Assembly (NCBI GenBank): GCA_034231615.1
Contig: CM067322.1
Location: 69,722,234 to 69,786,233 of the forward strand
Length of the DNA: 64,000 bases
DNA from: Meghimatium bilineatum
Taxonomy: Eukaryota > Mollusca > Gastropoda > Stylommatophora > Philomycidae
Direction: 5' to 3'
The notes beneath the pieces are model-generated. The model did no database searches. It was given only the letters and a program-made list of their open reading frames with translations, and was not told the DNA's origin. This document shows, one piece after another, positions 48,307 through 60,578 of this stretch (its first letter is position 1; each line of letters opens with the position of its first letter). The translations under genes were made by a program, and so were the position numbers.

Positions 48307-50085
48307 AGGGGTGTTTTACAGGCTTATTGTGCTGATAGTTCCAATGTGGCAAACATTTTAATCTTTACTATGCTCAGTACAATTATGTTAAATTCTTCCC
48401 TGCACACCAGATTGTTTTTGACTATTGCATAATGAAAATGAAAAAAATGGTACAACGAAACATTTTTCATAAATACTGACCCACATGCTCTAGTACGATC
48501 TATATATTCCATGAAGACATTGCTAAACCTACCGGTATTTGTTATTTCATAACCAAACTAAATAAAACATGTGTTTAAAATATCTTCTAGATCTAATCTT
48601 GAATAGAAGATATCAGAACTTCATTAAAATGGCTTTCATTTTAACGAAATCTAGAGGATTATAACAGGACAACTGCTAATCAACCTTGACTGAAAACGAG
48701 GCTATATAGTTGCAACAGTGTTGCCACTGTTTTCCCCCAAAGTAAAAGCCAAATTAACATTTTTATCATAGTTACAAAATTGCATAGCGACGATCGCAAT
48801 TTTGTGGAGTATAACCGGAAGTGAGTTTTATTTGCTCCAATGTGGAGAAGGTTAATTAAAACAAAAATTACATAACAAATATATAATTTGTACTACAAAC
48901 ATGTGAAGGGAGACAAGTACAGACTAACATGAAAGTATATCACTCTGTGGTACCAATTTTGGACAATTTTGACCAGAGAGTCCATATGACAGACTTGAAT
49001 AGCACCAGTCTTTTTCTGATAAATGATGCTAGAAAAGAGAAACTCTTGGAATAGTAAGCACGATTTTAACCTGAAAAACATGAGTGTAATAGTACAGATG
49101 GCAACATACATGAATCAACGTGGAGCAATCAAATTAAATATTTTATTGTATATGAGAAATTACTGCATCTAAAAATTGCTGCGTTAATTTTGACGTCCTG
49201 AATAGACCCTGAATAGAAGATGCAGCCAACTTTTATTATCTATATCTATCATTATCAATTTTGTTGACCTCAATGTAATATGAAAAGCTCTAGACAATTA
49301 GAATCTCAAAGACATAGTTTTCAATCATGTAGTTAAATCAAATTTAATAAGAATTAAAAGACCTGTAAAATTTAATAAGAATTAAAAGACCTGTAACCCA
49401 TTGGGGTATTACGTGCGTCACATTGGAACCATCTACCTGTTAAACATCCCTTATCCTCTGTCATAAGGGCAAGTGCAAATGTCACACATCTCTTGATCTG
49501 GGCGATCTCTTGATGTTAACATTTTTTGGCCACATTTCCTTTCACCCAACCCAAAAGCTGGTTCCTGCAGGATAATCTTTGAAAATGAATAAGATGCAAT
49601 ATACAGAATAGTCCACAGAGACATGTTCTCTAAACAATGAAACTATCAAGTTGATCAGTCTTAAAAATGTCATCACAAGCACAGATCAAATTGTTTCACA
49701 ACTCCACAGTCAACATTGTATCACCTCATAACTACACCACAAATAAAAATGAACATGTCTCACAACTGCACTCCGAACAACCATAAAGTTGTGATATAAT
49801 TGCACCCCCTACAGTTTTATCCTTTTATACAATGGCACATTTCAATAAGGACTTTTCATGCTCCTCTGTTCTACCCAACTTCTATTTAGTTTCCCCGTGT
49901 CAAATTTTACCTTTCATCATGTATCTCCATGTTGTTCTCAACTGCCTTTTTTTCTCTCGAACACACATGAGGACTTACAGGCACATTAGAGATTATTCTC
50001 AGATTAGTTAAAGCTATTTCCACCATAAGCATCAAATTATTTTACAACTGCACATAAACAAACATCCAATTTTTCTCATACCTGC
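48307..50085. other. Unassigned intergenic sequence
   Basis: No gene was recognised. A 28-bp direct duplication (TTTAATAAGAATTAAAAGAC plus CTGTAA) occurs at 49342-49396. Confidence 0.45.
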
Positions 50086-50095
50086 ACCTGAAGAT

Positions 50096-50350
50096 GGGGG
50101 GGAGGAGGTATATTGCAGTGGTTAGCGCACTGACTTCGCATACAAGTGGTCCTCACTTCACTCCCTACTTGAGGTGGAAATTTTTTCGGATCGCAACGGC
50201 GGCTCCTGGGTTACCCAGCCCTAATTGGGTGCTGGATTACTCCGGGAAGTAAAGACTATGAGGGAGAGGAGACACCTATCGCTCTCATATAGCACAGCCA
50301 CTGTAACATCTCATACCATTATGACGTTAGCTATGGTTAACATTACTTTT
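50096..50350 (+). mobile_element. SINE family T1 (tRNA-derived), 10-bp duplication
   Basis: GCAGTGGTTAGCGCACTGAC, TTCGCATACAAGTGGTCC, GGATCGCAACGGCGGCTCC, GGAAGTAAAGACTATGAGGG, ending near GTTAGCTATGG. Flanked by ACCTGAAGAT at 50086-50095 and 50351-50360. Same family as 22992-23253 and 25959-26225. Confidence 0.92.
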
Positions 50351-50534
50351 ACCTGAAGATCATGCAACACTTGTAATCATGTCAGTCCCAAGGGTACCAA
50401 TTTTAATAGAATGCAACAAATATACAATAAAAACTATCACATGCTTCAAAAATGTAACTGAAAATTAAACAAATTGATACTATAAAATCTGTGCTCAATG
50501 ATAATCAATTTTGGTTTTGCAAAAGGTAAGGGTA

Positions 50535-50709
50535 CAGTAAAATCCCAATATTACAACTTGGTTTGGACCGACAAAATATGTACGTAATAACAGAAATTTG
50601 CTATATACAGTACAAACAATAAAGAATATTATATAATCAGAGATTTTGAAAAGTGTTGTTAAATAGGGAAATTTGTTATGAAATGATACACTACAGAGGT
50701 ATTCCACTG
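50535..50709. mobile_element. pogo-like MITE, copy 3
   Basis: Starts CAGTAAAATCCC and ends GGTATTCCACTG, with TA at 50533-50534 and 50710-50711. Inverse orientation relative to the copies at 40019 and 41117; 175 bp. Confidence 0.82.
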
Positions 50710-50711
50710 TA

Positions 50712-51215
50712 TCAAAGGTACAATTTGAACATGTTTCTTGCAGAAAGAATGATCTAGCAAAGCAAAGCATTTTATCTGTTTTATTGACTATTCCACTGTG
50801 TTTAAATGCCTTGAAGTGGTTGAACTATCTTGTGTCCTTCTCATATGACATAGGTTCCTGAGTTAGGGGTAAGGTCAATAACTTCACCCAAATACCCATT
50901 TAGAGGGGATTATTTTTGGAAAACTGTTATAGAATCTCATAGGAAATCTCTAGGTAAGACCTACTGAAAAGCTAAAGACAACAAGTATTAACTCCCTGAG
51001 ACTGACAAAATCAAAGCAGATGCATAGATCTACAATCCCTGTATAATGTCTGACAGCACAGTAAGCATAAAATGTCTTTGATAGTATGCTATGAAACAAA
51101 CGTTCTAATTTTGGAGCAGTTTGGAGAAATAATTCAGTGATAAAGTTTAATTTTTATTGCACAATAATAAAACCGTGAACATCCACTCAAAGAAGCAACA
51201 ATCTTGGTACCAATC
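50712..51215. other. Unassigned
   Basis: Nothing recognised. Confidence 0.4.
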
Positions 51216-51219
51216 AAAA

Positions 51220-51645
51220 ATATAATGAGGTAAAGGGACTTATCACCAAATTTATTCAATGCCTTTTAGAGAAGTTGGAAGAGATTACCATAAAATATCA
51301 CAAGAATGTTCAAGTAAATGGTAAGAAAATGTGTGTCATCACATTTGCAGAGACCAAGCAAATAGCATAAAAGGAACAGAGAAATTATTACAAAAATTAA
51401 TGCTCATGGTTAATGATACAGCTAAAATATTTGGAATAAAAATAAATATTAGTAACATAAATGTGATAGTAATTATTAAATAAACCTAAAGTAGACCTAA
51501 ATATCAGATTGGTGGGACAGACAAAACTAGTACAGAGGTTTCCCCATTTTAACCAAATGATTATAGAAGATAGCTGTTATAAAGATGAAATTATATCTAA
51601 GATTGCAGTATTAAGAGAAAAGCATCCTGGGAGAAATAAATATTT
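51220..51645 (+). mobile_element. RTE-like LINE polymerase remnant
   Basis: VNGKKMCVITFAETKQIA (canonical FADD; here FAET), then after shifts LMLMVNDTAKIFGIKINI, then LVQRFPHFNQMIIEDSCYKD, EIISKIAVLREKHPG. This order (FADD box, KxNxxK, thumb, EIxxRIAxA) is RTE-like. Catalytic box destroyed. Confidence 0.7.
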
Positions 51646-51649
51646 CATA

Positions 51650-53580
51650 AAGTATTGAGCAGTTAAAATAATAATAACAACCATAAATAGATGCAGTGCT
51701 GTTTAGAAAAATGCTATTACAAGTTGAACAGAAAAATGAGCAAATACTCAGACAGAGGCAAACAGAAAACTTCTGAAGAGTATATAAGTATTTAGATTGA
51801 TTTGGTATATATGGAGAGGTGGAGGCTTAATATTGAGAATACTTTTCAGAAAAATGTGCATATCAAACACATTATTTATTTTATCCAACAGTCTATAAAA
51901 CTATCAAAATGTTTTGATCTTATTTATGACTAGTCTTCATTAATTGGTAATGTTCCCCACCTCTACAACAATTGGGAAAACAGCGTGGACAAATCTCTTC
52001 CAAAGTAATTTCCTGATATAATAAATATGTAAGTTAAATGTGTGTATGAGTGATAACGAAATAATACCCTTCGTTGTGAACAGGTAGCTCTTGACAACCC
52101 ATTGCCTTTCTGATAAAAGCAGTGGTTCTCACTTGAGTAATTGAGGTGAAACCTGAACTAAGGTTTGCTGGCTCACAGGCACAGTTGTTTTGGAGATCGG
52201 GGTTATGGATGCATGTTTAGTCCCTAAAGAGAATCATTAAAATTGGGCATTGTCTTCCCTTTCAGAGACCAAACATGCATCCATAAACTCCCTAACACAA
52301 CTAGCACCTTTGAGACAAAGAATCTTACTGGTCAGAATGATGCGGGCTGTTAAGCATTATCTTCTGACTGCTAAAGGGATTACTTACACAGTATTTGTCT
52401 GTAACACTATCGCTATTATATCACTATCTCTCATTAGAATAGAAACATGAATCATACTCAGAATATGCAGAATGGAACAAAATTCATAAATAATACTTAT
52501 TTCAAAAATAATCTGTATGAAATAAGATTGAAATATCATAAATTACCATCTTATGCAACAATACATTATCACAAAAAACTTCTAATAAGCAAATAAATTA
52601 ATGACTTCTTGTAGCGATAAATGTATCACATGGTATACTTCAACCTTTGTAAAGTCAACAGCAGTCACAAACACAGTACATAATTAGTATTAGTGATGAA
52701 CAAGTGAATAATAAAGCACAGCTATACATTTCTTCTACTTTGATTCTTTGTACAAAGAAAGTAATATAATGATACAGTTTCTTATTTTAGTTTACTGGAT
52801 GGAACAGAGTATAAATCTGTTTAATGTTTGATCATTATCACCCTATCAAGTTGATAAATAACAGTTTAAACCTAATAACATATCTTATTACTATTACAGT
52901 CTGTGAATTCCATACCTGTCAACTTCCAGAAGGATAATTCTGTATTTCCACTCAAATAAACTTAAAGTTATGTATTTTTATCCATAATTCTGTCCATATT
53001 CTGTATAAAGAGTATTTTACTAACGATAAATACATAGGATCAATACAGACATCATCAATGAAAACTTGAATATTTTCTGTTCAAAAAACAGAAAATTTGA
53101 ATTTGTTGTATGCAACATAAAGTAGTGAATTGAAAGTGTTCAGATGATCAAGACATAATATTAGAGTTTGGAAAAACTAGGAAAGTGTGGTGCATGAAGA
53201 TTATAGTAGACTATATGAAATCAACTGCTAAAAAGAAACTACAACTGGAAGGCACAAATGGTGCTTTTTGTACAGGTTTACCTAAAATGGAGCCATCTAC
53301 CTAAAATGGAGCCATCTGATGCTGTGCTCCAAGTTTATCTGGAGCACAAGATGTGAAAAGAAAGTATGTATACTGCTAATGATATCAGATCCTAATGTAA
53401 GCTGTCATTTTCACTAAAAGGTTTATTTAAACTGTCCACTATAATGAATATCACTAGTTGTTCTCATACTGTGAACATTACCTATTTGAACACTTGAACC
53501 CTACTCACAAAGACAATTATGTCGATGTATACAAATTGTGTGAACACCCTGGTAATTGGATATATGTACACTCTGGATTG
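51650..53580. other. Unassigned intergenic sequence with one short hairpin
   Basis: No gene was recognised. GTTATGGATGCATGTTTAGT at about 52203 is the near-inverse of ACCAAACATGCATCCATAAA at about 52266, forming a 24-bp stem with a loop of about 40 bases. Confidence 0.5.
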
Positions 53581-53585
53581 CTGAA

Positions 53586-53803
53586 GAATAAATTCAGATT
53601 TTCATTCTAATTATTCTTGTTCATGCGCCTCCTGTCACTATATATTCAATGGTACTGAACATCATGGTGCCCGTGACATTCAGGTCACTGGAATAAGATC
53701 CTGCAACACAGATGATAGAGCTAGGTACACTATGGTACACTATGGATAGAAAAGGTGACCCATGAAAACCAAATCTCTATTTAATTCAGTTTGGTATCCC
53801 TAA
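53586..53803 (+). repeat. Unclassified dispersed repeat, copy 1
   Basis: Matches 56911-57088 in the same orientation: TTCTAATTATTCTTG, CACTATA, GTGACATTCAGGTCACTG, GATAGAGCTAG and CAGTTTGGTA. No coding potential. Confidence 0.8.
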
Positions 53804-53814
53804 GAAGGATGTGT

Positions 53815-53950
53815 TGGGCCATTGGCGCAATTAAAACAGTGACATACCGCACTTCCATTCTCTAGACTATATTCTGCTGGAATTTAGTAGGACCACTGTC
53901 CTAGTACAAGAAAGATCCAGAAGGAGTTTGAAAATAAATGCTGAAAAACA
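53815..53950 (-). mobile_element. SINE family P, short form
   Basis: GGATGTGTTGGGCCATTGGC, GCTGGAATTTAGTAGGACCA and GATCCAGAAGGAGTTTGA identify the family, minus orientation. It directly follows the dispersed repeat. Confidence 0.82.
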
Positions 53951-54189
53951 CTTGAGAAAAAAATTATTTGACTAAATATCGATTGTTCAATAAAGATATT
54001 CTAAAGAAATAAAGACATTCTTCGGTCTCTTATGCATATTATTTCATCAGAAATCATTCAATGACTTGTTGTGAAAAGGAGACTTCTGGTCAAAATGGTG
54101 GATGACAGCACAAGTGTTTTGTGTGTCACCTACAGTCCCACTTGAATAATGGATGTATTCGTTGTTTTCAATTAGGAGATTGTGTGGTG

Positions 54190-55966
54190 CTGAATTCTAA
54201 TTGTGTGGTGCTGTATTGTTATTCTCTGACCAGGGAATCCAGTTCTTAAGTGTGGTAACTGGGAATCAGCACCAATGGTTATTAGCCCGGGTCTGCCACA
54301 GGGATCGCCCTTATCTCCTGTGCTTTTCAATGTATATACGGTACACATCACTAGCAATCAAATCACAGATGCTGGCAGAACGATGTTGTATGCCGATTAC
54401 ATCCTGGTGTATAGGAAGGGCAGAAATTGAGAAGAGTGCATCGTGAAACGACAGGGGAAGCTGGACAGACTGACAATTGGTGTAGAGATATGGGAGAAGT
54501 GATAAATCCCTCTACGGCATTCATAACTTGGTTTTCCTTGAACAATCACATGGTACAGACACCCATGCCACATGTTTCATTGGCCGGGAACAGGTTAGAA
54601 AGAACCAGCACAATGAGATACCTGGGTGTGTTTTTTGACAGAAATCTAAGTTTCAGGGAACATGTTGACCACGTTATCATAAGGGCAGGCAAAAGATTAT
54701 CAGCAATGAAGGTTATGGCTGCTGCACATGTTTTTAACAAGCACAACACATGGGAGGTGGTGTCACTGCCATGATGCCCTAGCACATCCTATTTGCAGAT
54801 AGCTACAGAAGCAGAGGTTATTTCTTTTGTACCAGGGTTTGGTGGTGACTGTGGTGGATTATGCACTGGAAATTCTGACTTAGCCAAACTCAGATAAAAA
54901 AACTGGATAGAATCCAGAATGCAGCAATGTGTATCATTCTTAAGAGACACATCGACAAGAGCTATGCAGTACCTATTTGACTGTCCAATGGCAGGGTACA
55001 GATTACAGTATGGCCATGCACTGGCGCACCTTTAAATACATGCAGACAAGGAACACCCATTGTATTCCGAAATACAGAAAGTTAAAGGTAGCAGACTTAA
55101 GTAAGGGAAGTCATAGATGGGACATGCTGAGAATGTCAAATAAAGCCTGTGCAGATTGCAAGATGTGGCAGCAGGTACAGAATCGATAGGTCTACCCACA
55201 GATTTTGAAACTTGTTTGAGAGTAGTAATAACACTGCAGAGTCTGCTGTAGAGCAAGAGGTGCAGGATTTAGTTAGTGTAAATGCCAAAGCGAGGGATGT
55301 GATTATATACACTGATGGATCTTTGATTAGACATGTTTACAGTGCTTGGGCCTTCACAGCTCAGTGTGCATGTAAAACGACCAGGAAGAAGAGTGGGGCC
55401 TTTGCTGTGACTATGAGTAGCATGACCATAGAGATTATGGCGATGACCAGGGCATTTTAGTGGGTAGGCACACAGAAGGCAACACAGGTCTGCATCTTGA
55501 GTGACTCTATGAGTATGATTAGGAAGGTACAAGTGGGTCTCGTTTTCAAACAGTGGATTGAGGCCTTGAGAAAGGCGAAGTTGAAATTAGTTACATTTAT
55601 TTTCGTGCCGGGACATGTGGGTGTTCAAGGCAATGACAGAGCAGATCAATTGGCATAATGCATGATTGTGATACAGGGCGATGGGGCAATGGATCAAGCT
55701 GACATTTTGAACTTCATCAGAGATATAGTACGCAAGAGTGAGACTAGTGTGGATGATGATTCATTTTCGATGGCCGGAATTAAAGAACATGGTTTTAAAT
55801 GCAGTGTTTCTAGAAGTGAACCTTTTGGAGGGCGCAGAAGAATGATGGTCAACCAGCAGAGGACATGTACTGTCAGCAGAAGTGTAATGGTGGATACACT
55901 CAGAGAGAGATCGGAACAACTATGTTCGTGTCCAGTTCGCAGTGATGATGATCTGACGACTAACTG
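54190..55966 (+). pseudogene. LINE-A polyprotein (RT, RNase H, C-terminal domain), inactive
   Basis: Jockey-like retrotransposon coding region. The polymerase part reads GLPQGSPLSPVLFNVYT, then LYADYILVYRKGR, where the usual YADD box has its second aspartate replaced by tyrosine, then RYLGVFFDRNLSFREHVDHV (thumb). From 55212 one frame carries RNase H: D35 in IIYTDGSL, E in SSMTIEIMA, D in ILSDSMSM, H and D in VPGHVGVQGNDRADQLA. A C-terminal domain follows (FGGRRRMMVNQQRT; CPVRSDDDLTTN). That frame is broken by only two nonsense codons (55458 and 55656). The region between 54775 and 55212 is shifted and full of stops. The element ends at GACTAACTG without a clear tail. The missing catalytic aspartate alone would abolish polymerase activity. 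Confidence 0.88.
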
Positions 55967-56905
55967 TTGTGAAAAGGGAATTAGTTGTAAATCAGCATTA
56001 CTATTCTACTTTCAGGTATGTTAATTATTGTCCTCTCACACATGTATATAGATGCTTAGATCTCAACTTCAGAAAATCCCTTAGTGTATAGTGGCTATGA
56101 CTTTTAATTATCTGCAGAATAGGGTTCGCTACTATAAATACATATAGGAGTAAATTACCATGATAAACCAAGAGCCCGCCTTTCCAAGATCAGCTATGGA
56201 TCGCATGAACTGCAATGTTTATCTCCTATGGACAATAACTAGATAAGAACACGGCCAGAGAAAAGTATACTCCAAGTGTATTGCATCTATTTCGTCTTAA
56301 ATGAGTATTAATGCAATAGATATGAGGGAGGGGGAGGGTTGAGAAAGACGCTTGGAACAACAGAAATTAAAAAATATAAAATTATAGTTTGGATCATTTC
56401 TATAAGTAATTTTTAAAAAATATTTTTTATTTTTAAAGTCAACTACGCAATAATTAATTATATCTAGTAATTAAGTTGAGACAATGTTGTTAGTTTTTGA
56501 ACAATTAACAAGCAACTTCAAACAAACCATTTCAGTGAATTCTCAATGAAAGATCTATCTATTGACTTTTACAATTCTTAAAAGCTGGATGGTGTTCACA
56601 CTGCCTGGAATTAAAACTCTATGCACAGGGGCAGAGTAGTTCCTGAAAAATATGGTAAGAAAGAAGGAAGACAAAAGAAAAATGATGCAAATGCACATGT
56701 TCTGTATCTGTGACTTGACAGCATAGAAATTCATTATTACAGGTTGATTGCTGATCCAGTCAGCCATAGGCTCATACACTATGACTCAATTCATAAAAGA
56801 AGCTGCTGAACTCATTACTTTTTTCTTTAATGACAGTCTGCAAGATGAAAAAGGGCATACCTTCACAATTGACTGAAATGAAACATTTGTTTAGATATTA
56901 TCTTT
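55967..56905. other. Unassigned intergenic sequence
   Basis: AT-rich; no gene or element recognised. Confidence 0.4.
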
Positions 56906-56910
56906 CTAAA

Positions 56911-57088
56911 GAATACATTCAGACGTTTATTCTAATTATTCTTGATCACGCACCTCCTGTCACTATAAATTAAATGGTGCTGGTCATCATGGTTCCCATG
57001 ACATTCAGGTCACTGCATGACATATGATAGAGCTAGATACACCCATGAAAATTAAATCGCTATGTATTTCAGTTTGGTACCCTTATGC
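56911..57088 (+). repeat. Unclassified dispersed repeat, copy 2
   Basis: See copy 1 at 53586-53803; about 40 bp shorter through internal loss. Confidence 0.8.
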
Positions 57089-57089
57089 T

Positions 57090-57710
57090 ATTTCATCTTA
57101 TACAGATTATTCATTTATTTAGATGTGGGTGGTGTTGTGTTTTTACCTTGTCTTGTATTTTCTTGAAAAAGACATTAAGGTTGAAACGCTGAAACTATCT
57201 GGTATACTGTTATTTGTATCTCTTCATACCCTATAGTCTGATAGTCGGTGTATTTATTGTAATGCTGATCCACAGTGTATTTTATGTAAGTGCTATTGTT
57301 ATAGTTTTACAGCATTCTAACTTATTAAGAATTGCTAATTCAATCAAAATATTTTTAGTTGTTTCAATTAAATTTTCTTCACCATTTATTTCACCATTAT
57401 ACCATTTATATTTTAATATTAGATAAAATAGTGATATTTATAAACAAGCTTATGTTTGTGGTATCTAGGAGTTCAAAATATAATTATGTCCAAATGCTAA
57501 ATTAATCCTGTTATGAATCTATTATAACTATAAATACAGTCAGTACGCCATAACAATCCTTGTGTTAATCCTACTTGTTGGGTTTCTTGGGAGTTCTGAA
57601 AAGAAAATTTAGTGTAGAATATTAAAATTAAGCTCTCAGAAATCATTGTTTATAAACAACAGTAGAAATGAAACAAAACTATTCCTTCTTCCTCATTCTC
57701 CAGTCAGAGT
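57090..57710. other. Unassigned intergenic sequence
   Basis: Nothing recognised. Confidence 0.4.
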
Positions 57711-57714
57711 AACA

Positions 57715-58100
57715 TGCTGATATGGATTTAACAGCGATATTTACTTCAATACACTGTACTGTGGTCGCCAGCTCCAAAAACAGGGCCTTCGAGTTTGTCC
57801 ATCAGAGGATGTGTCACATGTCTATGAATTTATTTTTGTGGAGTGGGCAGTTCAGTAAAATATTTTTTTTTCTGTCGATTATCCACATGGGCAAATATTG
57901 GTCCATATTGCAAATTCCAAATATCCTGTGCATGTGTTGTGTGAGTCTGTTGTGACCTGTTCTCAATCCAAAAATGATTATCTTTTCTTCCAAGCCCGTG
58001 GATATCATCGTAATGTTTGGCTGTGTGGGTGAGTTGTTTCCATTCCATGTCCATGGAGCTTTTGATGATAGACTTCAATTTCTCACATTGATACAGTGTC
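57715..58100 (-). mobile_element. Jockey-type LINE C-terminal tail
   Basis: The minus strand reads HYDDIHGLGRKDNHFWIENR and, in another frame, IFGLRTGHNRLTQHMHRIF, then NCPLHKNKF. This matches the common LINE tail xIFRLRTGHxRLxxHxHRI...CPLH that follows RNase H. Frameshifted. Perhaps LINE-C. Confidence 0.7.
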
Positions 58101-58525
58101 TTCTATATGTTGCTGCTGGCAGTTAGTTCCAGTTTTGGCTAATTGCAACAAATATATTCAGATACAAATATGAAAATTGCCAAAATTACAATTTTGTAAA
58201 TATGACATTAACATTTTCACTAATTTACAGACATATATTTGACACAATTATTCAAAATTAACAATATTATAAACTGTTCAACCAAAAAAACCACAAAAAA
58301 AACCATTATTGCAGTGCTAAAGGACACCAAATTTCAAACATGTAATACAAAAAATTTTATTTTATGGAATTTAACGAATTTATCAGACTTTAATAATGAA
58401 GTGATGTTCATTAAATTTAGTTTGGACTATTATTCTTTGCGACTGAGACCTCTATTTAAAAAGGTATATGCCTTCTCTGGCCTCATCAGAAAATCACATC
58501 TCCATGGATCTGATTAGCCGTTGGA
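58101..58525. other. Unassigned
   Basis: Nothing recognised; poly(A)-rich stretch near 58285. Confidence 0.4.
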
Positions 58526-58529
58526 TCTG

Positions 58530-59345
58530 TTGTTATGTGATGGCCACCCACACTTCTCGCATTGAAAGAAACAACTATTGGAGATTGGCTGTAGCCACGT
58601 CTCGTTGGGAGCCATCTGTCGAGTTAATCCTATAAGTGTTCTATGGGGTTCATGTCTGATGACATGGCTGGCCATGGAATGGTCTAGGTGTTGTTAGTGC
58701 AGAACTGGATGGTGTGTTGTGCCACATGAAGTTGAGCATTATCGTGCTGAAAAATCGATCTTCATGCAGCCAAAATTGAAAGGACACAAGTACGAACAAT
58801 TTAAACAATGTATCGTTTGGCATTCAGGTGTCCTCCAATTTTCACCAAGTTTACTACTTCCCATGAAATTGATTGCCCCTCACATCCGTACACCTCGAGG
58901 TGCAAAGGGAAGATAATGCTCTCTGCGGACCTAAAGTTAGCAGATAACCAAGATGCCAAATGTACCTCCTCGTGGTGCATCCTGGAAACAAAAATACAGT
59001 GGCTCGTGCTGATTCTGGTCAATCATTTGGTAATCGTAACCAAGAATGTGGAGGGAGCAGATGGAAAGAGATTTGGCTGCATAAGAGACAGACAATATCT
59101 CTGACATCACCAGCACTAACACATGCAGCAACACTGTCGACACACAGTGACGCTAGTCAGTCCAGTCCGAACATTGGAGGGGTGGCCAATGAAAAAGGCA
59201 CGAAAAGGTAGATGCATGGCGAGAGACAAATAGATTTCACACTGAGTACAATGAAAGGGCAGAACAACGCCAGAGGGCAGCACCAACTGCAAACAGAAAG
59301 TGAAAATGCTCTATGGAAATCGGAACTACTAGCTCTGTTAGCTTG
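58530..59345 (-). pseudogene. Tc1-like transposase, decayed
   Basis: The minus strand reads, from high to low coordinates, GLD near 59155 (link region), VNLVKIGGHLNAKRYIV (core strand, canonical GxLNAxRY), FQHDNAQLHVAQHTIQF (second catalytic aspartate, QxDNAxxH), and PWPAMSSDMNPIEHL (canonical PWPAxSPDLNPIEHLWD, carrying the last catalytic acid). Stops within and after PIEHL and frameshifts upstream show it is dead. Terminal inverted repeats were not found. Confidence 0.83.
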
Positions 59346-59900
59346 AGACAAGCTTCTAGTTACCTGTGCTCCATATGGGCAGAGACCCAGACCTAATCAT
59401 GGGCGACCGGCAAGGCAAAAAGACCTGGCACAACTCTAATGTCAAGCTTTCTTATACCGGAAACATGCTCGCGAAGAGAAAGGATTCCGTACCCGATGGG
59501 CTCAGGCACAATAGAGACAACTATTTTAGCCCTGGCCCAAATCTACTGTAAAGCTTTCATATACCGAGAATACACTTGCAGAGATAAAAGGGTTCAGTAC
59601 CCAATGGGCTCAGGTGCTATTGGGACAAGGTCGCTCAGCTCGAGAATGCCTTGCTCTCAAATGCATGGTGTGAGACTCAAACTTGGGTGAGGGGTTCACG
59701 ATGTCAGTGAATGACACTTTGGCTAAGAAGGCGAAAAAGCCAGGGTCCAACTCTTCTGTCGAGTTCTTCCTCATATGGAACCAGGCTCATGCATGAGAAA
59801 AGGTTCAGTACCCGATGGGCACAGGCACAGTACATCCAATTACACGAGGCAAGTTCATAGACACTAGAAGACACCATTACCGGTAAATCACGTCAGCATT
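59340..59900 (+). repeat. Unclassified repeat with internal triplication, copy 2
   Basis: Shares GACAAGCTTCTAGTTACCT and GAGAAAAGGTTCAGTACC with 24590-24960. Within it CTT-ATACCGGAAACATGC, then GATTCCGTACCCGATGGGCT recurs in altered form at about 59450, 59550 and 59770, so it is itself built of three imperfect units. Relatively GC-rich. Function and class unknown. Confidence 0.6.
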
Positions 59901-60320
59901 AAATTTAACATGTCTATTCAGATGGAACCAGTAACAGATATAAAGTGAAATGACAGTGTGTCAATCTGATGAGAACGGCCATTGTGGTAATGTATACATA
60001 GCCAATGATTTTGGCTGCAAGGGATTAATTGGGTTGAACAACTGGAAGTAAATGTTTCACAAGAGTCAAATAAAATGTAGTATAATATATATATATATAT
60101 TATACAGTGAAAAGTATGAACACAGTTTCTGATTTTGGAATGACTATTACCTTGTGCCTGATCCTAGTACAACATTGCTCGATTTTGTTGGTGTAGTCAC
60201 TAATTTGGTTTTCACAGAGGTGTCTAAAGAAAAGAAGCTTAATATTAAAAAAATATACTCTAATCTAGATTCATCCATCATTTACGCTGCAAATTTCTAT
60301 ACTCTATTTTAATTTCCTAC
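59901..60320. other. Unassigned; short (TA)n
   Basis: (AT)n at 60084-60106 inside a palindrome TATAATATA...; otherwise nothing recognised. Confidence 0.45.
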
Positions 60321-60324
60321 AACC

Positions 60325-60475
60325 CGCCAAATACTGGTCGGGCCATTGGTGGAAATAAAATGGCAATACTTTTATTCTCTGGATTATATCCTGCTGGAAA
60401 TCTAGTAGAACCATTGTCCTGCAGCAAGAGAGATCCAGCGGAAGTTTGAGAAAAGAACAATGAAGAAGAAGATTT
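60325..60475 (-). mobile_element. SINE family P, short form
   Basis: GGTCGGGCCATTGGTGGAAA, CCTGCTGGAAATCTAGTAGA, GAGAGATCCAGCGGAAGTTT, GAAGAAGAAG head on the right; minus orientation. Confidence 0.85.
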
Positions 60476-60578
60476 CTTATAAAACACATTTTTACATTCA
60501 AACAATAATATTTTACATGTTAAAGAAAATAAATAAATATTAGATAACATAACCTGATACTGAGAGGCAAATCTGTAT

